Shown: positions 43,101-54,800 of the stretch, in pieces
How the letters are laid out: the number at the start of each line of letters is the position of its first letter
Numbering within the stretch: position 1 is the first letter of the stretch
Source: Pelecanus crispus
Taxonomy: Eukaryota; Chordata; Aves; Pelecaniformes; Pelecanidae
DNA length: 64,000 bases
Direction of reading: 5' to 3'
NCBI RefSeq assembly: GCF_030463565.1
Contig: NC_134643.1
Span: forward strand, 1,064,001 to 1,128,000
Program-made: the position numbers and the translations under genes
The notes under the pieces: generated by a model
What the model was told of the DNA's origin: nothing
The model's database searches: none
The model's input: only the letters and a program-made list of their open reading frames with translations

Positions 43101-46100
43101 CCCCTGAAGTCCCCGAGCCGTTTGCAGCCGAAGCGAAGTTCTTCACGGAGTCACGGCTGCTGCAGAGGGACGTGCAGATCGTCCTGGAGAGCTGCCACAA
43201 CCAGAACATCCTGGGCACCATCCTGCACCCGGCAAGTGGGGCTTGTGGTGGCAAGGGCTGGGAGAGGGTCCCAGCGGGTTGTTGGACTGTCGGTCGTCGC
43301 TTGCTGGAGATGCTAATGGTGGTCGCAAGGTCCAGGTGCCGGCGGTGGGGGCTTAGGGCAGCTGGGAGTTGCGGGCTCTTTAGCGGTGGATGTGGGAGAC
43401 CGTGGTCCATCTGAGCAGCCCACGAGGAGAGCAGAGCCCCATGGGGTGGTCTCCGATAGCCCCGGGGACACCGGGCGCTGCGGCCAGGCCTTGCAGGGTT
43501 CTCTGGGGACCTGTGACATCTAAGGGGCTGAGTAGGGCGAGCGAGCAGCGGGGCAGGGACAGGGGGCAGCCAGCTCTCCTCGGATGTCGCCGCTGCGGCT
43601 GAGCCTGCGCCTCCTCCCCTTCTCCGCAGAACGGGAACATCACCGAGCTCCTGCTGAAGGAGGGCTTTGCCCGCTGCGTGGACTGGTCCATCGCCGTCTA
43701 CACCCGCGGCGCTGACAAGCTGCGCGCGGCCGAAAGGTGAGCCCGACGCCGGGAGCCGCGGGGCTGGGCGCTGGGGTGGGCACGCTCCGAGACGCACCCG
43801 TGGGGTGCCCGGGGTGACTCCAGCCCCTTCTCCCCATCCGCTTGTGGGGTACCCTGAGCGCTCCCCTGGGTGGCAGGTAGGTGCGATCTCTCCTTGCGAG
43901 CCTGCACCAGCCCCACTGCCTCTGCCAGGGCTTTGCTGGGTGATTTAGCGTACGGCGTGTCCGTCCCTGCTGGGGATGCCTGCCCGGGCGTCACGCCTGT
44001 CATGCGTCCCCCGCCCCACTGCCAGGTTCGCCAAGGAGCGCAAGCTGAGGATCTGGAGGGACTACGTGGCCCCCACAGCAAACCTGGATCAGAAGGACAA
44101 GCAGTTCGTAGCCAAGGTGAGCGGCTGGCAGAGCAAAGGAAGGGGCTGGCAGGGTCTGCCTGCGCGGGGGCGGAGGGCAGGGTGCCCGGCTGCCTTTGCT
44201 GGCCTCTGCTTGTGCTCGGACAAAACCCAGAGGGTTTCGCTTCCGCTGCATCCCCGCCGCGGTACGCGACCACCCAGGCATCTCGGGCGGGCCTGGGGTG
44301 GGAAGAGGTGAAACAAAGCGGTGGGGAAGGGCCCACGGTGCGTGGGGAAGGGCTGGTGGGTGGAAGATGCTCTCACCCTGCCTGCCGCTCTCCTGCGTGC
44401 AGAGGGCTGTTGGGGCTCGGCAGAGTTTTCCTTCCCTCTCCTGCCTGCGTTTCCAGCCCCTGCCCCCATCCCGGGGTGGTTGGTCTGGAGCCGTGGGGCT
44501 CCATGGGGCAGAGCCCCCGGCCAGCACCTCCCTGCAGTGGCTGGCCCAGCTCTGGGGCCTCGTTAGCCCCACGCGTGCGGGAGCAGCTCCGGGGATGCCG
44601 CACCACAGCGGTGCCCGCGTTCCTGCCGCACGGAAACCGTGCCTACCCCTGCCCTGGCGCGGTTTGGAGAGCGCAGCCGATGCGAAAGGGAGAAGGCAGC
44701 GAGTGGGGCTGACCCGGTGCTGCCGCTGCCCTGGGTGTTTATAGAATCATGGAGTTGTTGAGGTTGGAAAAGCCCTTTAAGATCACCCAGTCCAACCATT
44801 AACCCAACACTACCAAGTCCACCACTAAACCGGTTAAGTGTAGAGTCATAATTTCATGTTTCCTGGCTTGGGGGCTGCATTATTTTTTAATGCAAGTAAA
44901 ACTGGGAATCACTGAGGTTGGAAAGGATCTCTAAGATCATCAGCCCAACCATCAGGTGATCGTCCCCCTGTGCTCGGCGCTGGTGGGGCCACACCTGGAA
45001 TGCTGTGTCCAGTTTTGGGCCCCTCAGCACAAGAAGGACATTGGGGTGCTGGAGCGTGTCCAGAGAAGGGCAGCGGAGCTGGGGCAGGGTCTGGAGCACA
45101 GGGCTGGTGGGGAGCGGCTGAGGGAGCTGGGGGTGTTCAGCCTGGAGAAGAGGAGGCTGAGGGGAGACCTGATCGCTCTGCAGCTCCTGGCAGGAGGGGG
45201 CAGGGAGGGGGGTCGGGCTCTTCTCCCAAGGAACAGCGATGGGACGAGAGGGAATGGGCTCAAGCTGCACCAGGGGAGGTTTAGGTTGGAAATTGGGAGA
45301 AATTTCTTCATGGCAAGAGTGGCCAAGCACTGGACCAGGCTGCCCAGAGAGGTGGGGGAGTCCCCATCCCTGGAGGGGTTCAAAACACGGGCAGAGGTGG
45401 CACTGGGGGCCATGGTTCAGTCTGGTCTACCCTTGATTGGTTTAGTGTGGACTTGGCAGTGTAGGTTACTGGTTGGACTGGGTGATCTTAAAGGTCTTTT
45501 CCAACCTAAACGATTCCATGATTCTATGATCACCCCAACACCCCCATGCCCATTGAACAGCCTGTTCATTGCCTGAACATTGGGCAGCCTGTTCCAACGC
45601 TTGGCCACTCTTTCCATGAAGAAATTTTTCCTAATATCCAGTCTGTCCCTGCGGAGGAGCATCTCGCCCGGGAGCGCGGTGGTGGGCTGCGGTGGTGGGC
45701 TGCGGCAGCGCTCGGGGGTCCGGGCCCGGCTCCGGGGAGCAGCCCGCTAGATGGTGCTGCCGGCTCGCCCACCACAGCAGCCAGGGGCTTCGGTTCTGCT
45801 GGAAACCCTGGGAAATGCGCAGCAGCCGGATTTCTTGGAAAGTCAGCTTAACCCCTCTGCTTCCCCCTCTCCCGCACCCGGGTCAGATCCTGCATCCTTG
45901 CAGCTGCGCCGTCCCCGCCGCAGAGAAAGCCGGGGTTGTGCCCGGGCACCTCTGCCTGCAGGCATGGAGGGAGTCGGGCTGCTCCTGGGGAGCTGCTCCT
46001 TCCCTGCCTGCCCCGGCGCTGCCGGTGACACCGGGGCGGCAGCAGCGGCGGCAGGGCTCGGAGCAGAGCGTGCCTGCCCGGGCGCTGGCTGGGGGAAGCT

Positions 46101-48853
46101 CCGGTGCTGCTGGGCAGGAGCTCTTGTAGCCGGTCCAGTCTCAGCCGCGCGTTGCAACCGGCTGAATTAGCTCATCCGTGCGGTGCCGTCACCGGGATCT
46201 GCGTGGCAGCTCCTGCCCTTGGGGGATGAGGCTGGGGCAGTGTTGGCTCCTGTGTTAACGCTGAGATTGCGCCCTTCTCTGCAGCTGCCCGTTTGTCAGC
46301 TCGGATATGGCTGGTTGGTAGCGGAGGTCCCCAAAAACTTCCTACCAGCTTCCCCAGGCGGTGCAGGGTTTGCTGGGCTTTTCCGCTTCGAGTGGCGTAT
46401 GAACGTGGCCCAAATGCCAAGCCCAGAGGGTCTCTGAGAGGTGAGAGCCCGTCCCCGGGGAGAAAAAACCACGTTTGGTCCCTACCCTGAGAAATAACAC
46501 CCGGGCAAATGCCCCTGCGGGCACGGGGATGGCCGTGCAAAGGCACCGGCGCGCTCGGAAGCGTCATCCTGCTGCTGGCAGGGGCCGCTGCCAGAGCCCG
46601 CGCCAGGAGCCGGCACGGGGGCCGTTAGTCATGGTTTGCTCAGCAGCTTGCGGAGGGGGCGGGTGGGCGCTCCTGGCATTTCGCAGATGCCCGTTATTTT
46701 GTGGAATAGCTTGCCCGCGCGCTGGGATGCTGGCGGAGAGCTGCGGCAGGCAGGTCTCCCATCCCGAGCTCCCCGGCGAGGCAGCAAAGGTGCCTGCGGT
46801 GGGTTTGGGGCTCGGCGGCGTCTCCAGCCCCGGTGTTGCTTGGGGCAGCCGTTCCCGCCGGGAGCGGTGGGAATTCACCCCTGGTGCTGTGGAGTGGAGG
46901 GGACCCCGATGTGCAGGCTGCATCCCGCTTAGGGTCCCGGGGCAGAGCGTGGAGGATGCACCCCCAGTTCTGGGCACAGCCCCTGGCTCTGCCGGGGTCC
47001 CCCCGGGTCTGGGGGCACTCAGCCCCCCGGCTCGCTGCAGCCCGGGGTCCGCTGCGGTGTGGTTTGGCTGCCCTGGCTCTGCAGTGTGAGCCCCTGAATG
47101 CAGCGAACGCCACGATGCCGTCGTGCTTCCCGGGGAGGAGACGCAGAATTTCTCCGCCTTCGGTTAAAACCTGCTCTTTATGCAGGCGTGTGCAAATCAG
47201 CATTTAGGGAGCTGTCAGCCGAACCCCCCCGGGCGCTGTCGGTTTTGCAGTGTCAATTTTTGGTCTTTTTTTTTTTTTCCCCTTCCCGGGAATTGTAAGT
47301 GACAGGGAAAATCAGGACAAATGCCCGCACGCCTCCGAGTGCCAGAGCTGAACCCGGAGCTGGGCACGTGCCCGGCCTCCCCCCCACCCCTCCTCCCAGC
47401 ACCCTCCAGAGGGGTCTGAGCACCCGCAGGCGGGCAGGCAGCGGGCAGGCAACAATTGCTCCGGCGCTGAAGCCGCCTCCGTGCTCGGCAGAACGCAGAG
47501 GTGCTCGTTTGCAGCGGCAGAGCTGACGTAGGAGCTGCCAGGGGGAGGAGGAGGAAGATCCCAACCTGTCTTTGCACCGTTGAGCAACCGTGGCAAATTG
47601 GCTCCGGCTAATTTTGGATCTTGCTGCCTGCGCGGTCAGCTGCCGGCGCTTTGAGCGGAGGGGTTGGTTTGGGGAGAAATTAAGGCTTGGCCTCGATTGT
47701 GGATTTGATGCCTGTGAGTGGCAAGAAGAAAAGCGGAGGAATAAAAATGTGAAGAGGCTGGAGGCTTTCTCCTGAATTCCCTACGTCAGCTCATCTTAGA
47801 GTACCCAGGAATTTGGGACAGCGCTGCTTAGGGCTGAATACATCGCGCTGAAAGCTATCCCCTGCCAAAAGCTGTTTATAATACAGCTTTGTACGTGGGG
47901 CTCGAGGGCTGTGCGAGGTTGTGTCGTCCCAGCTCCCTGCTCCGGGGCAGGATCAGGCCCCTCTGGGTTGGGGGGGAGCGGTTGAGAGCAGCAGCTCGCC
48001 CAGGGCGCGCTGGGCTCCGTGCGCAGCCCCTCGGCCGCGTCCGCGCTCGCTGGCTGGGCTGTGCATCGCCTGCTGCCGTGCACTGGCTCCAGCACTTTGC
48101 AGGCTGGAGGAGGCGGTTGTGGATGAGCTGTGCCTGTCTCTTTTTTTTTTTTTTTTTCTTTTTTCTTTTTTTTTTTTGTTTTTCCCCCTTTGCAAAATGC
48201 TCGGAGCCTTCGTCGTGGCCAAATCATCTCAGCGGGATCTGCCAGAAGCCAGCCTGGGAGCTGCTGTCCTGCTGAGCTGAGTGCCAGGCCCTGCCCAAAC
48301 CCCCCAAAAAGCCATTTGCTCTTTGGGGGGGGTAGTAGTGACCCCTCTGTCTGTGCTGGCTGCCAGCTCCCACAGTGCCACCGTCCCTGTCTTGCAAGGT
48401 CAGGCTGCAGGAGGTCGATGTTTTGGGGATGCTCCCTGTGCAGCAGCCTGTCCCCGAGCCCCTCCGGGGAGATCTAACGAGCTGCCCTCGTTACCCCCAG
48501 GCAGGGAGTGCAAGCCGGCGGCGGGGGGCAGGCACGCAGGGCAAGCAAAGCCCTGGGGTGGAAAATCGGAAACCTTGTTGGGAACTAATGCTCCCAGCGA
48601 GAAAAACTTCTCACATGAAAAATATCGACAAGGTACACGGCTCTGACCTCCTTGCCCCGGGGGAGCGGTGATGGGGGCGAGGGTGGCAAGGCTGGCCGGG
48701 GCGCGGCGGTGGCTCGATGGAGCCCGTCTGCCTGCAGGACCATCACCCGCCCTCCCCTCCGTGCACCCCGGCATGGGGTGAAGGCTGGGTCCTGGCGGGG
48801 TTTGGGGAAGCAGCACCAGAGCACGCAGGCTCTGCAAGAAGCAGCTGCAGAGA

Positions 48854-48884
<31 letters not shown>

Positions 48885-51800
48885 TCTTTTCAATCCGTTT
48901 ATCAAAGTGCCTTTCCGAGGCAGGTGAAGGCACCATAAATATTGGATAAAGGAAGCTGGCCACAGCAAGCTGAGAAATTGTTAGCAAGAAAAATGGCACA
49001 GCCGCTGAGGCTGTGCTGTCTCCGGTTTTGCTGCCGCTGTCACCGTGCCCCCCGTCCCTGCCCGCGGGGTCCCTGGGGAGGGGGCTGCAAAACGCCTTCT
49101 GCCGCTTCCCTGCGTGGGGCCATGCTGCTGAGCTGGGGCTGCGGCTCCTGCCTGGAGGAGGGGAGCGGGTGCCCGAGGAGCGGAATGGGTGCCGGGGAGG
49201 GGTGGGCACCCGGGGCTCACCCTTGGCTCCTGCTGCCGCCCTGCCCTGTCCTGCCTGCGACTTGCAGCCCCTGGGTGCCCCGGCCCCAGGTACCGCGTCC
49301 TGCAGCATCCCGCGCCCCGGCAGAGACCCATCGCGGGTCAGCCTGGCCAGGGGCCCTGCAAGGCCCTGCAGAGGGACCTGGCCAGGCTGGACCCATGGGC
49401 CCAGGCCAACTGTGTGAGGTTCAACAAGGCCAAGTGCCGGGTCCTGCACTTGGGGCACAACAACCCCATGCAGCGCTGCAGGCTGGGGGAAGAGTGGCTG
49501 GGAGCTGCCTGGCCGAAAAGGACCTGGGGGTGTTGGTCGACAGCAGCTGAACATGAGCCAGCAGTGTGCCCAGGTGGCCAAGAAGGCCAACAGCATCCTG
49601 GCTTGTGTCAGGAACAGTGTGGCCAGCAGGAGCAGGGAGGTGATTGTGCCCCTGTGCTCGGCGCTGGTGAGGCCGCACCTGGAATGCTGTGTCCAGTTTT
49701 GGGCCCCTCAGCACAAGAAGGACATCGGGGTGCTGGAGCGTGTCCAGAGAAGGGCAGCGGAGCTGGGGCAGGGTCTGGAGCACAGGGCTGGTGGGGAGCG
49801 GCTGAGGGAGCTGGGGGTGTTCAGCCTGGAGAAGAGGAGGCTGAGGGGAGACCTGATCGCTCTGCAGCTCCTGGCAGGAGGGGGCAGGGAGGGGGGTCGG
49901 GCTCTTCTCCCAAGGAACAGCGATGGGACGAGAGGGAATGGGCTCAAGCTGCGCCAGGGGAGGTTTAGGTTGGATATTGGGAGAAATTTCTTCATGGCAA
50001 GAGTGGTCAAGCACTGGACCAGGCTGCCCAGAGAGGTGGGGGAGTCCCCATCCCTGGAGGGGTTCAAAACACGGGCAGAGGTGGCACTTGGGCCATGGTT
50101 CAGTCTGGTCTGCCCTTGACTGGTTTAGTGTGGACTTGGCAGTGTAGGTTAATGGTTGGACTGGGTGATCTTAAAGGTCTTTTCCAACCTAAACGATTCT
50201 GTGATTCTATGATTCTAAGTTAATTAATTCCTGCCAGGAAGGCGACGCTCGGGGCCGGAGGGGCTCGGCAAATCCCCGGTGCCAGTCGTCGGCTCCTGCG
50301 TGTAACCCGGGCTGTGCCGGAGGCCGGGGTGCCGGGAGGTCGCGGTTGCCTGCCGGCAGGAGCCAGCCCTGCTGCCGCCTCCTGCCAGAGAACAAATGAG
50401 ATCTGACCGCCGCTCCTGCAGCTCTGACATGCGAGCGCGGAGCGCGCGTGATGGATGCGTGATGTAGCGCGGGGTTTGCCCCCGGATCTGACCTGCAGCT
50501 CCCCTGGCTGCAGTATCTTATCTTCCCGTCTTGCTTTTTCTGATCGTTCTGCGAGAGGGAAGGGATAGATGCCCAAAGTGCTGCTGGGGTCCTGTCCTGA
50601 CCCCTCCAGCGGTGAGGATGCCCTGAAGCACGAGATTTGATTACTGCATTTAGCTTTGCAAATGCAAATGCAAACCGCTTTGGGCTCGGTTCTGCTTATG
50701 AAAAATGAAGAATCTGGGTCCCAGGAGAGGCCGAGCCCCTGGGTAGGGATGTCCCCCGGGGGGGTTTGCTGTGCCCAGAGGAGCCCTGGCAATCCTCGGT
50801 GTCTGCTTTAATTTTAATTCCTATAATTCTGTTATCCCTTTGGCTAAGCATGTTTTGAGGGCCTGATGTGCTTGCTGGGGCAAAAAGTGCTGCAAGGGGG
50901 GGCAAGTCTGTGCCCTCCTCCCTCCGCTTCCCCCCAAGCTCTGGCTTGGGGCGGATGCGTGGGGCTGCGCTCCCCGGGCTTGTCATGGATGAGCAACAAC
51001 GGGAGCCTTGTGCCCTGGTGTGACTGGGGGGACTGGGTTTGCGCTGGGAGCGAGCAGGGCAAGGTCTGTGCCCTGCCAGCGGGAATACCCGGGTGCCTTG
51101 CCCTGCGCTGCCTGCTGCCGCTCGGTCCAGGCTGGAGAGCGGCGTTTAAATGAAAACTGAGAAGATTAAAACAGCATGCCCTGAGCCCCGCTGTCCTCCG
51201 CCTGCCTGCGCAGCCCTGCCTGCCTTTGCCACCAGTTTTTCTAATTAATTTGCTCCCTGGGTGCGTGGAGAACCACCAGCCAGGGCACGCTGTTGCACGG
51301 TCATGGGTGGAGGAGGCTCAGCCGCGGGCTGTGCTCGCTCCCTCCTCTGTGTGCGCTCGTCCATCATCCGGGATCGATGCCTGTGGTCCCGTCCCCTCTC
51401 CGATTTTGTTTCTGGAGTGACACCCTGGGGGCCTGAGCCCCGGCGCAGGACGGCACAGGGCTGGTGATGTGCTGGTGTGCTGCGGCATCACCGTCCAGGA
51501 ACCTCGTAGGGCTCTGACCAGCTCTGAGCTCCTCGGGCTCGGAGAGCAGGACCGCGGACACGCCGGCAGGCCACATTCGCTCCGGTCACCCGCTGGGCAC
51601 CCGGCATGGGCTTGGAGACACTTGCTCCCAGGGGCCGGAGCCGGGGCGGGTCAGGGTGCGTGCCAAAGCCCGGGCAGCGTCACAGTGGTGCCCGGCTCTG
51701 GGGCTCGTGCTGGCCGCGGGGCACTGCCCTGGGTGCTGCGCTGCCTGCGGGCATGGTTCAAAAAAGCATTGGGTTCAAAAAACGGGCAGAGGTGGCACTG

Positions 51801-54800
51801 GGGGCCATGGTTTAGTGGGCATGGGGGTGTTGGGGTGATGGTTGGGCTGATGATCTTAGAGATCCTTCCCAACCTCAGTGATTCCCAGTTTTACTGTCAT
51901 TATAAATAATGCAGCCCCCAAGGCAGGCAAGATGAAATGATGACTCTGCCCTTGATGGGTTTGGTGGTGGCCTTGGCAGTGTTGGGTCAACGGTTGGGCT
52001 GGGGGATCTTGAAGGGCTTGACCAACCTCAACGATTCCATGATTCGATGATTCCATGATTCGATGATTCTATGATTCAATGATTCTATGATTCGATGATT
52101 GTATGATTCGATGGTGTTCACCTCGGCCTCTCTCCCTCCCCAGGTGATGCAGGTGCTGAACGCGGACGCCATCGTGGTGAAGCTGAACTCTGGGGACCAC
52201 AAAACCATTCACCTCTCCAGCATCCGACCCCCCCGGCTGGAGGGGGACAGCGCGCAGGTGACCGTGGGGACGCGTGGCGGGGAGGTGACCGTGGGGTGGG
52301 ACTGGGAGGTGCTTCGCTCCGCTCCGCAGCGGTGCAGAATCTCTGCTGGGCAGCAATCGCCGGCGTCCGTGACCGTCCCTGGAGGGAGTCCCCTCTCCGT
52401 GGGGCTCCTCTGCTATCTGGCCTGACCCCCCCCCCCACCAAATACCTCCTCTTTCTTCCTGGGGGAGCCCCATCTCCCGGGATGCAGGAGGCCTTGGGAA
52501 GGTTGGAGCGTGCGCTCGGATGGCTGCGGGGACACCGGTGCCTCCCTCACCCCGTGCCTCAGTTTCCCCTTCAGCGTTGTGGGTGCCGTTGCGGCTCTCT
52601 GCCCTGGGGAGGTGGCAGAGCCCCGTTTCCAAGGCTGTGGGACGATGTGCGGTGGGATGCTGCTCAGGGATGCGCTGGCGGGTCCCTGCGGACTCGTGCC
52701 CCTCGACGGGTGGGCACACGGGCAGCGGGAGAGCCCAGCATCGTCGGGTCCTTCGCCAGCTGCGGGCTTTGGGCCGGGGCTGTTTCTTTGCTCGCGCCGG
52801 CGCAGCAGCGGCTCTGCGCTCCCCTTCCCCTGCAGCCTGATCTTTGCCCTTTGCTGCGGGGGAGAAGCAGGAGGCTGCAGGGCTGCTGGAGATGATGCAA
52901 AGTGTGCGAAAGCCTTTGGTTTTCCTTTTCCTCCCCGCTGTGCCGTTCGGCGAGGTGCTTGGCTGCGCTGCCCCGAGCATCTCTGCCGCCGCAGGGCTGC
53001 TGGGGTCGGGGAGTGCTTCCCTCCTTCCTCCCCGCTTCTGGGAGGAGTGAGCTCCCCGGCCTCCGGCTCGAAGGGACGCTGGGGTCTGACTCGTGGAGAC
53101 CTGCAGCGTCGGGATCTGATGGAGAAATCCCAGAAGTCTTCGGAAAACGCCGCGTTGTTCGTGCACGGTTTGGTCTCCGCTGTGCTTGCTTTGAGCATCT
53201 GGCAAGCCGGCGTGCACTGGTCCTTGAGCCCCACGCTTGGTAACGACATGAAAGTGCCCAAAATAAGCTCTGCCGCGTGGCTGCAGATCGCACGCTGAGT
53301 CCCCTTCACCTCCGCTCAAAGCGTCTCTGCTGGGCCGGGAGCCGGGACGCTGCTTTGATCCCTGTGCCGCGCTCTCGGCGCGGAGCGGCTGGCGGCGGGG
53401 GCAGCCGGTGCGTGCCGGCAGGGCTGCGACCTGCGGCATGGGAGCAGGAGCCAGGCGCTGCCCCGCTTTGCCTGGCGGCAACTGATCTAAACCCCTCCGA
53501 AAGCTCCTTAGGGCAGGGATTTATCTGCTTGCTGCTTTTTTTCTTTCTTTTGTTTTCCCCCTCCCCCCCGCCCCAATGGCTGATGCACTCGAGAGCTGCT
53601 GCGACAGCCGCTGAGCACCCACATTGTTCCTAGTGGAAACCTCCTCATCCTGCACCTCTGGAGATGGCGAGGAGCGCTCCCGCTGCGGAGCGAGCAGAGG
53701 GCTTTCCAGGCAGGAGCAGAAAGCCAGCCTTCGCCCAGGATTACGCGAAAGCCGCCTTTTCCACGGCTGTGTTTTGCCCCGGATGGCACCGATGCCATGG
53801 GGCGTTGGTCTCTTCTCCCAAGTAGTTAGCGACAGGACAAGAGGAAATGGGCTCAAGCTGCGCCAGGGGAGGTTTAGGTTGGATATTGGGAGAAATTTCT
53901 TCATGGCAAGAGTGGCCAAGCACTGGACCAGGCTGCCCAGAGAGGTGGGGGAGTCCCCAGCCCTGGAGGGGTTCAAAACACGGGCAGAGGTGGCACTGGG
54001 GGCCATGGTTCAGTGGGCATGGGGGTGTTGGGGTGACGGCTGGGCTGATGATCTTAGAGATCCTTCCCAACCTCAGTGATTCCCAGTTTTACTGTCATTA
54101 TAAATAATGCAGCCCCCAAGGCAGGCAAGATGAAATGATAACTCTGCCCTTGATGGGTTTGGTGGTGGCCTTGGCAGTGTTGGGTCAATGGTTGGGCTGA
54201 GTGATCTTGAAGGGCTTTCCCAACCTCAACAATTCCATGATTCTGTGAAATACTGGAGAAAGGCTCCAGCCTGTGTGCGTGTGGGGGGAGAGCGAAGAGC
54301 TAGAAAGAGGGATGTGGTGGTGACCCCATCCCTGGAAGCGTTCAAAAAACGGGCAGAGGTGGCACTTGGGGACATGGTTCAGTCTGGTCTACCCTTAATT
54401 GGTTTGGTGTGGACTTGGCAGTGTAGGTTAATGGTTGGACTGGGTGATCTTAAAGGTCTTTTCCAACCTCAGCGATTCCATGATTCTGTGCTGCACCGAG
54501 TGCCGGCTCGGGCTGGCCTCACCGCGCTGGTGGGCACCGGCACCACGTGCCACGGCTCCCTGAGCCGTTGGTGGGCTCAAGGGCAGAGCCCGGGTTGCTG
54601 TGGGAACGGTAATTTGGAAATTCCTCCCTCCCAGGATGCTGGCTTGTTTTGTACACACTGAATTATGAATAACTTCCCAGATTAGCCTCTTCCTCCTGCT
54701 GTTTCTCTGGCGTCAGCGCGGGGTGGACGGGAGCCACCGCCAGCCGAGCAGCACGCTTGCACGGCGGGGAGGGCGCGCGGTGGCTGCAAAGCGGCCACCG

